A stretch of DNA of 64,000 bases from Ditylenchus dipsaci (GCA_004194705.1 SADC01001301.1:558001-622000); one strand, 5' to 3'. Shown: positions 34,700 through 48,800, numbered from the stretch's first letter. Notes: generated from the sequence alone by a model not told the origin. A program made the numbers and translations.

Positions 34700-36010
34700 C
34701 CACAGCAAACTTTACTGAAAAACTAGTGACAGAATCTTGCCTTTTCAAATTTTCAAAAAAATGATTAAATCGCACTTGATGCACTTTAATTGCACAATGG
34801 AAATTGAAATTAATTGAAATTCAAAAAAATTTAGTGGTCTAATTATGAGAACTTCTTCTTGTTAGTGGGCCTCTGCAATTAGTGGCCTGCTTTTATTGCC
34901 TGTCCTTCTCTATACAGCCCTTTGTCCCTTTTTAAATGTATCGTAGTGGCCCTATTTTGTCCTTTCCCATCCCAATACAGCCTTTTACCCTCTAAAAATA
35001 ATTTAATATTTCAATATTTTTGACGACAATAGGTCATCAATGGGTAATATCACAATAAACATTGTTTTGTTGGACTTTAAAATTTCTAATACACTTCCAT
35101 TGGACTACTAGAATGCAATTGTACCAAAAAATAACAGAACCAGAATCGATTCGACAAAGAGTCACAAACTAAAAATTGAATCGTGATGATATAAAGTGTG
35201 AGTGATCTCTAAACAGAAAGTCACAACTTTATCCTAAAGCCTATCACCAAAGTCTGTCAAGGATTATAAATTTATTTATTCTTTCTTTTTTAACACTTTT
35301 AGTTGTTGTCCAAATTATTTTACTTGTCTTTATCTTTGACTGCCTCACTAAATAAGTACAGCACTTTGAACTTGCTGTGTCTTTTTTGTCACTGCTCTTC
35401 ACCTGTTGATTTTTTGAAGCTTTCTATATTTACGTCTTGTTTTTTTTCAGTTTGGTTATACGCTAGCCATTCACAACATCTTTGATTAACAGCTTTTTTT
35501 TAATAATTCAATTAAAATTCAATAAAAAACTGAAAAGAGGATCAAGTCAGAAAATACAGTTCAAACTCAATAGAGTTTCGCTTTGAATACCACTCCTAGA
35601 GAGTATGGAAGCCCCTATTCCAAGGCACCGATAAAGTTTTTATTTCAAATTTAATCACACATATTCTCACGCTATTCTGATTATATTAAACTTACATTTT
35701 TGATCACTTTGAAAAATTTAAAATTTTATAATGTTATTTTAAAATTTAGTTAAAATTAAATTTGTTTATTTCTTCTAAACTAGACTCTAAAACTCTTAAA
35801 ATTCTATTGAGTAGTCAAACTAAGGAAAATGTCCACTAAGCAGGTAGTTCTTTTTCAAATTGTGCAAATTGTTTTGATATTTTGGTGAAGTTTGTTAAAA
35901 TTTAAGCCAAAATACGTATGTCAGTGGTGGATGTGCCGGCGAAGAGTTTCATGCATTCCATCTACTCCTACTTTGTGCCTTTCACATCTACAGCCTCTTT
36001 ATTTACCAAC
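34700..36010. other. Stretch without a supported gene
   Basis: Contains a fragment (34850-34990) of the hAT palindrome family (CTTCTTGTTAGTGGGCCT, CTATACAGCCCTTTGTCCC). The remainder is AT-rich without recognised exons. Confidence 0.5.
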
Positions 36011-36019
36011 TGTGTGTAT

Positions 36020-36329
36020 CAGGGCTGTACCGGATATCCGATATCCGACATCCGATATCCGATATCCGGCACTTTTTGACATCCGATATCCGGTATCCGA
36101 TATCCGAAAAAATGGCCAATTTTCGGAAAAATTTTTCAAAACTTTTTTGAAATTTAGAAAAAAATTTCAATTTTTTTTTCAAATTTCATCAAAAATATCC
36201 GAAATCCGATATCCGATAACCGATATCCGGCACTTTTTCATATCCGGTATCCGATATCCGATCTGATATTTTTCCATATCCGGTATCCGATATCCGATGC
36301 GATATTTTTTGGTATCCGGTACAGCCCTG
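36020..36329. mobile_element. hAT-like MITE with GGATATCCGATATCC word arms and perfect TSD
   Basis: CAGGGCTGTACCGGATATCC ... GGATACCGGTACAGCCCTG-type ends with the 8-bp duplication GTGTGTAT at 36012-36019 and 36330-36337. Nearly the whole element consists of ATATCCGATATCCG-type words. Confidence 0.88.
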
Positions 36330-36513
36330 GTGTGTATGTGAACACAAACTTATGCTCTGGTCTGTGGAAGGATACAAGCCAACAGTAAGCATTTATCACA
36401 ATTTTACTGAAAAAAACCTACTATTAAGCATTTTTATATACCAAAATGTTGATGAGGCTTTTAGCTACATATTGGTAAATACAATACAGTCTGTGTATCA
36501 TACCCAGTATGAC

Positions 36514-37680
36514 GGAGTACCGTAAAAACGCCTACCCAAAAACGCCTACAGTAAAAAGGCCTACAGCAAAAACGCCTACGCAAAACGCCTACAGTAAAAA
36601 GGCCTATAGTAAAAGGCCTACAACTGTTTCTAAACCTAACTTGATCTACAAATGTCCTGAAACGCATTAAAATTGGATGTCTGTGTGACAAAAAGGCCTG
36701 AAAAGGCCTTAGCCATGTTTCGATTTTAAAAAATATAACCTTCTGTATATATTTTATTTAAGTTCACGCTTCTATTGAAATTTCCATATTCTTTTCAGCG
36801 TTGGCATTCATTTGGGCAAAACTCATTTGGGCGCCAATTTCAAAATGTCTAATTTTTTAACTCGAAACTGCGGTTTTTCCGATTTTATTAGTGTCTTCGT
36901 CCCCGGACACGTCAACTCGGGCGGCGGTCGCTCCTGTGGTAAATGAGAGGATTTTTTTTCATTCAAAAGAAATTTTATTCCGATCTGGTTGGAACGTCAC
37001 AGTGTTTCAATGGAGGTGGTAAATTCCTCACGGTGAAAATTCACCGTCCAGTAATTTCCCGTGTGGTAAAGTAGACTTTCCAAAATTGTGAGGTTACATG
37101 TTTAAATCCAAGTGACAGCAGACATTATTTTTTTCTCAAATAACAGTAATACATTAGTATTAAAAACTATGTTAGACGTGCTGTGACATGGCTGGAATCA
37201 AACCCGCGACCAGCGTTCACCGATTTCTGCTACTCGGGCAGTGGTCAGTTAAATCCGCGGCTAATTAGCTCCGTATTTTTAAACTAATAATATTGCTATA
37301 TTTTTGTCTAACTATCCTTGTTTTTCAAATGATTTTCTATGAACCAACCTCAGAAAATTGGAATTCTATTCGTTTCAGGACCAGGGCTTTAAAAACATCC
37401 GGAAGATACATCCGGATGTGGATGTTTACATCCGAAACATCCACATCCGGCGGATGTGGATGTGGATGTTGGATGTCAAAAAAAAAATTTTTTTAAAGCC
37501 CTGTTCAGGACTGAAAAATGTAGATAATTTTATAGGCGTTTTTACTGTAGGCCTTTTTACTGTAGGCCTTTTTGCGTAGGCGTTTTTTGTGTAGGCCTTT
37601 TTGCGTAGGCGTTTTTGTGTAGGCGTTTTTGCGTAGGCCTTTTTACTGTAGGCGTTTTTGCGTAGGCGTTTTACTGGACA
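36514..37680. mobile_element. Element with AACGCCTACAGTAAAAAGGCC word arms
   Basis: Direct repeat CCAGTATGAC at 36504-36513 and 37681-37690 (10 bp). The left arm (to about 36630) repeats AAAACGCCTACAGTAAAAAGGCCT; the right arm (from 37540) is the complement. A 9-10 bp duplication would fit a MULE-like element. The interior has tRNA-like text (GGAATCAAACCCGCGACCAGC) and a nested hAT MITE. Confidence 0.7.
37382..37503. mobile_element. hAT-like MITE with ATCCGGATGTGGATGT words and perfect TSD
   Basis: CAGGGCTTTAAAAACATCCGG ... TTTAAAGCCCTG with TTCAGGAC at 37374-37381 and 37504-37511. 122 bp, nested in 36514-37680. Confidence 0.88.
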
Positions 37681-37739
37681 CCAGTATGACACCCACGTTG
37701 GATACATTACTGAATACACCCACTCGATTGCATTAAACG

Positions 37740-38560
37740 CCACCCATTTTATTGAAATTAATTTTCAGTGCGTTTTTGGTTACCCGTTTTTCAATTTTTT
37801 AGTTATATTATCATGAAATTAATGTGATAAAATTATTTGTAAAATTATTTAAAATGAATTATTAAAAAACTATAATAAATAAATCATTTTAATTACATCT
37901 TTATATAGAATTTGGGCTGAAAGAGTCACACTCTTTTTGGTTTCTTTTTAACTTTCCTCGAGCTAGAGTCAATGTGTCACGCTAATTCTTTTTCTAATCG
38001 GTAGAACTGAGTGTGCTCTTTCGATCGTGATATTTTAGAGCATTGCGGCCTGAGCCGGTTTTTGAGAATTAAGCAAATTAAGCATTGAAGTCAGCAAAAT
38101 TGCGAAACATGGAAAATAAGGAACATCGGGTTTAACACCAAATTTAAATCTTAAATTCTAAACCGCCAAGAACAACTCAATTCACCCAAAGTATCCCAAA
38201 TCATTTTCAATCGCCCTAAACAACCCCTAACCACCCAGAAAACCTGTAATCCCCTTGAGTCCCCTCAAAAAGTTATAAAAAGTTAGGGCGCTTGTAAAGC
38301 GCCTGTCCACCCTTGTCAGATATATATGACATCTTAGCCTTAGGACTACTTATGGATGGACTTTGGCAGAAGTTCAGAAACATTTAGGCTTATCTATTAC
38401 AAATTACATGAGATTTTTTATATTTTTGAGTGAAATATGATAGTTTGATCAAATGGTTGTCGTGTAATGTAATCGAGTGGATGGTGTATTCAGTAAGGGT
38501 ATCCCCACGTTATAGTAATATAAAATTATTTAATAAACATATATTTTATTTCTTCTTAGA
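37740..38560. other. Region upstream of the NSF gene
   Basis: AT-rich. Contains CACCCAAAGTATCCCAAATC-type runs (38185-38270) like those at 6280-6350. No promoter motif is recognisable. TTTATTTCTTCTTAG at 38545-38559 is a good 3' splice acceptor before the first NSF coding exon. Confidence 0.45.
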
Positions 38561-38584
38561 CTCTATGCCCTAATCCAAGCTGAG

Positions 38585-39865
38585 ATGGAAGAGTCCAAGT
38601 CAACTTCTGGTGACACCAATACTACTAACTCACTCGATGCTACTCCTTCCAAATTTCATTTGTCCCTGAAGGATGACTCTAGCTTGCCGGCTCGAGTGCT
38701 AGCCATCCCTCAACACATTCGCAAATGGACTAATTTAGAGTTAAATAGTGATGTGGTAGTTACTCCGTTTACATTTGCTATGACGGGTGATAAAGATAGT
38801 GGCAACCCCATCAATACTGTTTTTCTTGAGCTGGACTTTGAATCTAGGGGACAGTTAGTTTATTTAGTTTTATTCGAGAAAATAAATTATTTGATCAATT
38901 ATTAGGCAAATAGACACAATTTCGTTTTGCTCAGACTCGTTGGCTGTTGAGTTTCGCAAAAAGTTCAACCAAGATGCGTTTTGTGTTGGGCAGGAGATCT
39001 TCTTTGAGTACTCAGGCAAAAACACCGCAAACGCATCTTCCGATTAATAAGCAACTGTGAAGAAGATAAAGAAAATGGCTTAAATTCACACAAAGAGAAA
39101 GTGATATTCTCTGCTGTGGTCAAACAGATCTTTTGTGCTTGCTTTGGATCCTCCAAGGCAGTGCAACTGCATGAGGTAGAATTTTTTTAGAAAATAATTT
39201 AAACGAGGGGATGAGTCAATAAAAGGTATTAAAGAATTTAAAAAACTATTACAAACAAATAATTTTGTAGCCCTGGATCTCAGCTTTCTAATTTGCTGAA
39301 AATCAAGTGTATAGTTTCAAAATAAAGAGATTTACGTATTAGGAGAAAGTAAGTTTTTTGTTTAAGTCTCTTCTTTCAAAAACGTAAATATCTAAATTAT
39401 TTTAGAATTTACAATAAAAATATTAGCTCATGATGGCATGAAAACTGAGATCCGGGGCTCCATGATGGTTGAAAAATTAACAAAAATGATAGTGTTAAAT
39501 AAATTTAAAAAATTCAGTTTAAAATTATACGGGGAATATAACACCGTCAAAGGGCGAGAGATTTACAGTAAAAAGGCGGGTTATTTTATACACATCCACT
39601 TTCATTATTGGGCATTTTTAGTTTGACTTTGGTTTATTGAAGCAAGAATCTGCTATTGTATTTGTGCCTGCCGAAAATTCTAGCCTTACTTTGCATGGAA
39701 GCAACACCATGTAATACAATCAAGTAAATTTGTTTGTAACAATACAATTTAGTTTTTTAGAAAGTCTCAGCCAGTAGGCACTGAAGACAAATCTACAGAG
39801 TAATTTTTTTATTAAAAATCAAGCTTTTTTGGAAATTATTCGTATTTTTTAGTTCAACATCAGAG
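38585..39865 (+). other. First NSF N-domain module and Ser/Thr/Lys linker
   Basis: Five exons encode a region matching the second part of the NSF N-domain. They read [20 protein letters not shown] (like IAFSLPQRKWAGLSIGQE in vertebrate NSF), then [20 protein letters not shown] (like MAAEFIQQFNNQAFSVGQQ), then [16 protein letters not shown] (like AFEKAENSSLNLIGK). They end in a hydrophilic linker with [17 protein letters not shown]. The last exon is only 13 nt (39853-39865). Its donor GAG|GTAAAG joins in phase 0 to the acceptor at 40048. If that donor were not used, the frame would reach TAG at 39893-39895 and give a free-standing N-domain protein. Confidence 0.75.
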
Positions 39866-42800
39866 GTAAAGTCTTCCAAAGCTAAAAAAGAATAGAGGAA
39901 AAAATAATAGCTGTTCTAATAGCAGTTGTCACTCAAAAGCTAGCTCAGATTAAGGCCTAAATTTTGTGTAGTCATGTGTAGAACACAAATTGAACAAAAA
40001 TGGAAATTCTATCATTGCTTTTATTTAGCCGAGCCAATTCTTTTCTAGAAAAAAGTGTGCCCCAACAACGACATAAAGCTCACACTTGTGGACATTCCTG
40101 TTGGAGCACCTGCTTGCCCATCCGCCACTAAAGACAACCGCATCCTGCTCAACTCTGCCGACTATAACATCACTGAATACGGACCAAATGTTACTATCAG
40201 CTATGGCGCTGATTCTAAAAAAATGGTTCTGCGGGCTGTCAACTCTAACCTGCATATACCCAAAGGACAAGCGGCACTGGGCAAGAATGTTGCTGAGATA
40301 ACTCAATTCGAACTAGATTCTCTAGTGATCATTAACCAAACCAGTAAGGAGGAAAACAAGACTGTGGCCAAACTCTGCTCGTGGACTTGTCTGCTAAGTC
40401 TGCCAAGTAAATATTGTTGAGTAAAGATACGGCCTAATAGGGGCATCATTTTTGTAAACTTTTACTCGGAAAGGCCCATAAGAGCTTTTCTTATTTGTAG
40501 TAAGTGTCATCTTGTAGCCTAGAAACAGAGCTATGGAACAATCTATGGTCATTTTTATTGAAATCTATATAAAAAGGAGCGAAAAAATGCAATTTTTACT
40601 AACTCACCCTGTGGCTTAGTCTGCACAACCATTCAAACCTTCAGGTAGATACAGGGACCGAACTGATTCAGCTTTAAGCCAATTCTTTGCTATTAAGCAT
40701 CATTTGGAAATTATGTTTTGTAATTAAAATACTCGAGAAAACTTCATCCACTACGTGCTATTAGAAAAAAATTTACACATAAAAAAACTTTTATTTAATT
40801 AAATAAATTGAAAAAATAAATAAATACAAAAAAAATTGCTATGCACCAACAAATTTTATGAACTTAAGAAATATATGTGAAAACGAAATCGCAAGACCAT
40901 GTGAGTTAAAAGCTTTTAAAGTTTGACATTGGCAATTTTTTGGCATACTTTGCATTTTTCAAATTCTAAAACATTTTAATTTAGAAACCCCTCTACCCTG
41001 TTCAACTCCGAAGAAGTATGCCAAAGCCTGAAAAAGAGCATCAATAACAGATTTGTCAACAAAAACATGTCCAACTGGGTGAAATTGGAGGAAAAGTACA
41101 AGCCTAAAGATGTGTGTCATGTATCTGACAAGGAAGAAGACTCTTATTTGTTATATAAAGTAGTGTTAATCACTTTGACTACAGTAGAAGGAAGTTCTCA
41201 AAACAACCTTGAAGACGCCGATTTTGCTATTTGCAAACTGATACGGACATTAAAATTAAGTGCATCGACAAGTCCATCAGCTTTTTTGATCCAGTCAGGA
41301 AGAGTAGGTCTTTTTTTAACTTAAACCCCCAATACTAGACCAACTTGTGATTTTTTCCTATAGAAGTATTTTTTATTTCAGTAAAAGCTCGGAAAAGATG
41401 ACCAACTTTGACTGGGACTTTCAGAAAATGGGCATCGGCGGTTTAGACAAGCAGTTTTCTGAAATTTTCCGTCGTGGTTTTGCGTCTCGCTTATTCAGTG
41501 AAAAATGTCGACAGGAGATGGGTATGGCTGAACTAACTTATAAAAATCCTCTTTAATACTAGCAGGACAGATGGGAAAATCGGTAATTTCTAGTTTGTCG
41601 TGCTGAACATGATAGCTAAAAAAGTTTCGTGTTGAAGCTTTTACAATAATGTGCAGTCTGTTTAAAAAAATTCAAACTGGCATAAATTTTAGTTCTGATT
41701 ATGACAAATTGTGCCCGATACGTTGTTTTCTGCGGAAGAGTGTGCTATTTTACATGCCGCATTTTCTCCAATTATAGACCCGTCTCTAATTATGGACCCG
41801 CTTCATATTATAGACCCCCCCCCCCCCCCCTCGACGGAAAGGGAGGGGGGTTGAAAAATTATAGACCCGGGTCTATAATTAGAGAAAATATGTAGGAAAA
41901 TTCAAAATTTTTAGATTTTTTTCAAGTCTCCTTTCGTTTTTTTTCGGCCATTTTGGAAGTTGCCTTTCGTTGCCTTAAACCAAAACGGTATAAAAAAATA
42001 CAATTTTCAAGTTTATTTAAACTTATTTGCTTATTTGCGAAAACACTCGGCGACTATTGTGTTCAGAAGAAAATTCTTAACCAGAAAATACCAATGCTCC
42101 AATCCGTTTTGCTGGTGTTAAAGGAGGGGACTACCTCCTTAGGAGTTATTTGACATTCTTATCTTTAAACATATAAACATCTTTTTGAACAAAGACTAAG
42201 CGAATTCTGTGTAAGTTAAGTTATGTTTTTTATCATAAAAAAGCTTTCAAAAACTAAAATATCTCCAAAATCACTTCAGTCAACTCATGTAATACCATTT
42301 CATAAAGGCGTAGAGAAAAGTCTTTGGTAGAGCACATTTTTCCGGAAATTCGGTCTATTAAAAGACTTTTTCTACAAATTCATGAAATGGTATTACATGA
42401 GTTGACTGAAGTGATTTAGGAGATATTTTAGTTTTTGAAGGCTGTTTGATGATAAGGAACATAATTTAGCTCATGTTATACAGAATTCGTTTAGGCTTAG
42501 TTAACAGAGAGGATTAATGTGTTTAAAGATAAGAATGTTAAAAACACTTAAGGAAGTAGTCTCCTCCCATAAAACAAAAATATTGGTTGAGGTATTAATC
42601 ATTTGAGAGGAGTCATTTTGCATGGGCCTCCTGGCACAGGCAAAACTTTGCTTGCTCGAAAAGTAAGCATTCAAAAAATAAATCTTTTGTTTTAGTCAAG
42701 ACCCTAAACAAATTTTCAGATAGCCGAAATGCTTAACGCTAGAGAGCCGAAAATAGTCAATGGGCCAGAAATTTTCGGAATGTGGTTGGGTCAAAGCGAA

Positions 42801-45800
42801 AAGAATATAAGGTATGACAGCACAGGTACTCTCACTTTTGAGTACACCAATCCGAAATCGCTTTGGTCTCTCAGTTTTTTTCTTTGGCCCGTGTTTAAAC
42901 GCAAAGTAAGTAAGCATATTTCAGAAGAAACTCAAAAACATTTTTTTCAGCCACTTTTTGTCATTAGAATAAAATCAAATTTTTTATAACTCGACAATGC
43001 GATTATTTTTTTGAAATTAACATGTCAAGGCCAAACAATGAGACCGGCTGTTCTGACGCAGAATTTCATGGAAAATCGTAATCTGCAGGGTGTTTTTCAA
43101 AAAAGCCGGATTGGCTCAAGATTTATACCAATCTCTAGATGGCGTCAAATGGGAATTGGGTATTTTCGATGATTACGAATGATTGCGGCTAGCGGCTAGC
43201 CGCACCGCTTTTCAGAAAATAGCCGCAGCCGCATAGCCGCAGCAACATTTTTGAAATAACCGCAAGCCGCAGCCGCAATTTGCGCTTAGCAGCACTTGCA
43301 AGTTTGAGAAATAACACTCCTTTAAAGGACCATATCTGTTGATGCAAATGAAAATTTGACAAATTTAAATGACACTTCTCTTTGATCTCTCACTATACTC
43401 TTTTAAGTAGCTCAAAATTACTTCAAAGAGTTGAGTGAGAGACGCAAGAGAAATGTCCCGCGCGCGTTTGGACTTGTCAAATTCTTATTTGCATCAACAA
43501 GCATGGTTTTTTAAGTTAACCCTTATTAAAGTGAACCTTTCATTAAATGGGCATGCCCACGCTATCACCGGTGGTGCCCACCAATTTTTTTGGCAATCAT
43601 TGAACTTCTGTTCGGATTTTTCAACTTAGTTTCTAGCAAAACCATACCTAAAATTAAATCATTGTCTTTCTTTTATTCGAAACCAAGGATAAAAAACCGT
43701 ATGATTAGGTGAAGTTTTTGAATTTGCAAGCACCCTATGTAATAGCGTCGTGCCCTTTTGATTACCCATGCCCCTTTAACGTAAATCCAGCCATGTTCTG
43801 ATTGGTCTACAAAAGAACTTCTGTTAGCCAACTCTCTTATTAATTTAGGTACTATTAGGAGAGTTGACTGTATTGGGAGAGTTGACTGTAGCAGAGTCTG
43901 CAGATAGCGAGTAATAACATTATTGACCGGTCAAATAATATTATCAGGTTGTTCACAAAGTTTGTAGCCCCTTTAACTCACTTTTTCACTAACTACATAG
44001 CAAATCTGATGTTTATGACTAATAATAGTCGCGAGGCTAGCCGCACTTGATTTTCGGACATAGCCGCAGTCGCAGCCGCACTTGATTTTGTATAAAAAGC
44101 CGCAGCCGCACAGCCGCAAATACCAAAACCATCATTCCTGTAAAATATCTCAAAAAATATGTCTGTTTGTTAGCTCTTGGCTACTGAACTTTTTCTTCTC
44201 AAAAGCTTTCATATCTTGGTCCCAGATTCACCAAAAACAATAAGGATATTACCACCTGTTAGAGAAGTTCCTCAGCTATAACCCTGTTTCCCAAAAATTA
44301 AGAAATGTCTGCCAAGAAAGTGATAAAAATGTTTTCGAAGTTAGCAAGAGCCAAAATAGGGTGCTCAGCACTTAATTTTAATTGATTTTATTTTCTGCGC
44401 TTTCTAACCAGCAATAAAAGTCATGCGTGTGTATAAAGCTGGCCAAATTCGTCGAACTATTTTTTAGTCACATCTTTTTGAATTTATTGCACTTTCATGA
44501 GACCTTTTTCTAATTAATAGGGGACACTCTAGGCAGCTAAATGACACTTCATTTTTTATTTTAACAGTCATTCTCACAGTCCTGACTTGAGGCCATGCGA
44601 TTTTCGTTCTGGGCTGGAGCAGAAACCAACTGCAACTAACACAGCCGGCTGATCTTAAAGAATTGACGAAAATTATCGTGCAGGCCATTAAACAGCTTTT
44701 CTCTGTCATGTTTATACGTGTAATCAACAGCTGTAAACGCTGCGCTAGCAGATGTGTTGCAGCTTTAAGCGAATTGTCAAACAATCTTATGACAATATAG
44801 AATAAGAAATGTTTTTTTTGTTAAATAAAATTTATCTGTTATTTTTGTTGTTGCTACAACGATCTTTTATCATGCATGATAAGTGTCATTTCTGTTGCCT
44901 AGAGTGTTCTTCATCAATTGAAAATAAATTAAATAAACCCAAAATAGACCCAATAAATTCAGAAACATACAAATAGCTCGACGAATTCGGCCAACCATGT
45001 ATTGTCCGAGTACCAGCTGATTTTCTGAAAATACCGTATTTCCTCTAATTGTCGCCCCCCCCCTCTAATTGCCGCCCCGCCTAGAGGTCGATCGAAAAAT
45101 AAGCGCCCCTCCCCCCCTCTAATTGCTGCTTCCCCCCCCCTATTTTTTCGAAACCGTGTTTTAACCTTTTTTGCGCAATTTTTTGGCGGTTAGTTATCAA
45201 TAAGAAGATGTGTCCAAGATCATTGTTTGCTGAAGAGGTATATTTCAAGCGGGATCTTAAAATATTCACGTGAACAATTAGTCTACAAGAACAAGTCGAC
45301 CTTAAAGGGGGGGGGGACTTTATATACGCATCGTCTTAGGTCACAGGTTTGATTACCACTGGCTGCAGACCTTATTTTTTTCTCCTTTTACAAGTTTGGT
45401 GTCAAAATGTAGCTAAGATCCTCAGCTTTCATTGAACTATCATACAGATAAAAAGTTTGTATAAAGTTGGAGCTAAAATTTAAAAAACATTGAACCATGT
45501 CCAATTCGATGAAATCCTCAATAGGATTATCAATCAAGCAATCAATTGCGACCATTTTCAGCTTCACTATCAGCAAATGCTGTAATTTGGAGATTTCATG
45601 CACATGACTGGCTGGTATTATATTGGACATCAGTAAAAGTTTTTAAAATATTACCTCTAACAAAATATTACCTTCTACCTTGTATGATAGCTCAAATGAA
45701 ATCTCATGATCTTAGCTTTATTACTGTGTATGAAACGTGTGACTTGTCGAAAAAATGCAAAAATATCAATCAAGTAGAAGAAATCCCTCAAAATCATCGA

Positions 45801-48800
45801 TTATCGGAGCTTTAGCCTATTTTTTAGCCTACGAATAAGCTACACTAGGTGTGAAACCCTGCGTTGATAGTCTTGTCGGACAGTCAAAAGCTCGAGGATG
45901 ATTTTTACACGAAATTGTTAATAAAAGAAAATTAAATACATGTTGTGCAGCAGATGGTAGTCGAACCTGTGACCTACGCGATGCGTATATAAAGTTCCCC
46001 CTCCCTTTAATTTGGCTGCCCTGGACAAACAATTGGCCTAAAAATCATAAAAATTTTAAAATAGGATAAAAACTTTCATTGTTGGAGTGGTAAATTACTT
46101 CAAATTTATGATCGAAAAATAAGCGCCCCCTTATAATTGCCCGCCCCCTCTCTAATTGTCGACCGGCAAATAGACCTGACAAGGAGCTACCTCGCAAAAT
46201 TTTTAAAAAATGCACTGGAGTTGCCGGTGCCAAAAAAACAGCTTGGTGCCCCTGGACCCCCCCCCCCTCCCCGCCCCCCCCCTAGACGGAATTATTAAAA
46301 CTGATTTTAGAAACCTCTTTCTGGATGCCGAGAAGGAATATACAAGTGTGGGTGATAAGTCCAAACTTCATGTCATTATTTTCGACGAGTTTGACTCTAT
46401 ATGTCCTAATCGTGAGAAAATTGTAAAATAATTTTAAATTAATGTTTCACCAAAAAGAATTTTTCAACCAAACTTTATTTGCAGGTACATTCCAATCGGA
46501 CAGATTCTAGAGTTGTCAATCAGCTGCTGTCTAAAATCGATGGAGTAGATCAGCTTAATAACATCCTGATCATAGGTATGACTAACCATCTGGACCTCCT
46601 AGATCCAGCCATTCTAAGACCTGGGCGAATGGAGGTCCAACTGCAAATCCATTTGCCTGATGAGGATGGTCGACTCCAGATTCTGAACATACATACCCAG
46701 AAAATGAGGTTGGCAAAGAAATTCAGTCATCAAATCTCAAAACTATATCATTGCTCTAATTAAGATCGCATAATCGCCTCGATACCAGTGTGGATCTCTC
46801 CCAATAGCCAAGCAAACACCTAATTACTCAGGGGCTGAATTAGAGGGTTTAGTGCGAGCTGCCCAGTCTCATGCGTTTAGTCGATTTGTAGGCACAAATG
46901 CTAAAAATCTGTGGCTAGCGAGAAAGACACTGATAATTTGAAGATTATATTGGAAGACTTTGAAATATCATTAAAGAAGGACATCACACCGGTAATAATT
47001 TAGAATTTCGTAAAATGACTGATATTGACAGTAATACATTACGTGCTAAGTGTAAGGAGGTTTATTAGGGGCTATCAGGAACAGATTTGTTCAAGTCTAG
47101 TTAACTCGGTAGCTCAAAAGGTCAGCTGGAGCCGGTAAAAATTCAGTCTTATGTTCGATTTTGACTAAAAGAAACATTTCTTAATGGCCTGTTCACGTTG
47201 TTAGAGTTAGAGTTCGGGTAAGAGGTGTTCATGTACTCAAAAACCCGAACTCTAACTCTAACTCGATGGTGTTCACGTACATCGAGTTAGAGTTCGAGGT
47301 CGAGCTTGAAAATTTTCATGTATATAGCTTAGATAGCTCAGAATCATACCCGTCTAAAGCCACTAAAAGTTACTTTTGGGGGATCAGCTACAAGGGAATC
47401 CAAGTTATATGCATCAACACCTTCAAATTTAACCTCGAACTCTAACTCGAGGTATATGAATGCCCTAGAGTTAGAGGTAGAGTTCGAGTTAGAGTTAGGA
47501 TCAGAGGTATTCACGTAAGCAAAATCCCGAACTCTAACTCTAACTCTAACAACGTGAACAAGCCATAAAAGATTTAAAAGGTACAAGACTAATGTTTCAA
47601 CATTTTTTTAAGTTCGTTTTAACATAAGCTGTTTTTATTTTTTCGAAATTCTGATACGTTTTCCAGATTCCTCATTGAACCTCATCGACCTTTTGGAATA
47701 AAAGCTCAAGCTTTAGGCTCAGAGTAAGCAAGCCGATGTTATGACGAACTCAAAATAGTCTTGAAATGTTAACTATGAAAAAAATCACTTATATTAAAAA
47801 ATAAATAAACCCCATATAAAAAAATGAAATTTGAAAAAATATTAAGAAAAAAATTAATCTTCAGTCACTTTTATTATCTTTGTCAACTTTAAGAATTTTT
47901 TTATAGCTGTTTGGGAATTCCACAGCTGCTCTCGAACACATTCTGCATCACCCATTGATCAGCTGGTGTCCCGAGATCGACGACATTTTGAGCAAAGGAG
48001 ACGAAGCTATTCGGCAGACGCTTGCCAAAAGTGGATGTGGTTTTGTTAGAGTGCTAATAAGTTAGTTTTTTTATTTTTTGAAACTTTATATAAGTAGACG
48101 TTCGTATAAAAGACACCCCAATGGACCAAGCAGAAAGTGACGTTAATCCGAGCTGACCTTAATCTAGTGTCTAAAAGACTTTTGTATGAAGCAAAAAAAC
48201 TTTTTTGGGGGCAAATTGGCTTTTATTTGGTGCAAATTTTTTTAGTTGTAATTCTGAATCCCTTTTATTTTCTAACACATAAAGTATTTTTTCGGGCCAA
48301 AACTGTTTTTGGGGGGTTTATAAGAAGCGGTTAAATTTTTGCGAGAAAAGTTCCAGTCAGATGTCTAGTCAGATGGACTTTATCGCTCAAAAACTTAGCT
48401 TATGGGCTGCACCCAATGGGCCGTATCCGTGTCCGCATCCGTATCCGCAAACGCGGACCGTAAAACGGTCCGTGTATTTCCACCCAATAGGCCGTATCCG
48501 TGTCCGTAAAACGGGCCGCAAACACGGACCGTTTTACGGACCACAACACGGATAGTTCATTTTTGACCTGTTTTTTCCTAAAATCGAGATTTGTAATATT
48601 ATAGAATACATTGTTATGCCGTAACCAACAAAAAACGTAATATTTTTCGTCGGAAATCCCTAGCCCAGATCTCTCCAATGAAGGGGCCCTGCATGCTCAT
48701 TTTGGTTCCTTCTTATTTTTTCGTTCTCAATTTGGTTTTTCTACGTAAATGTCTCTCCTGACAAAGTGCTTTTAAATTATAGCCCTACTGAATGGTAGAA

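Noticed and set aside
36189..36392. Open frame rich in GYRISDTGY repeats
   Set aside because: Translation of GGATATCC words of the MITE 36020-36329; not a protein gene.
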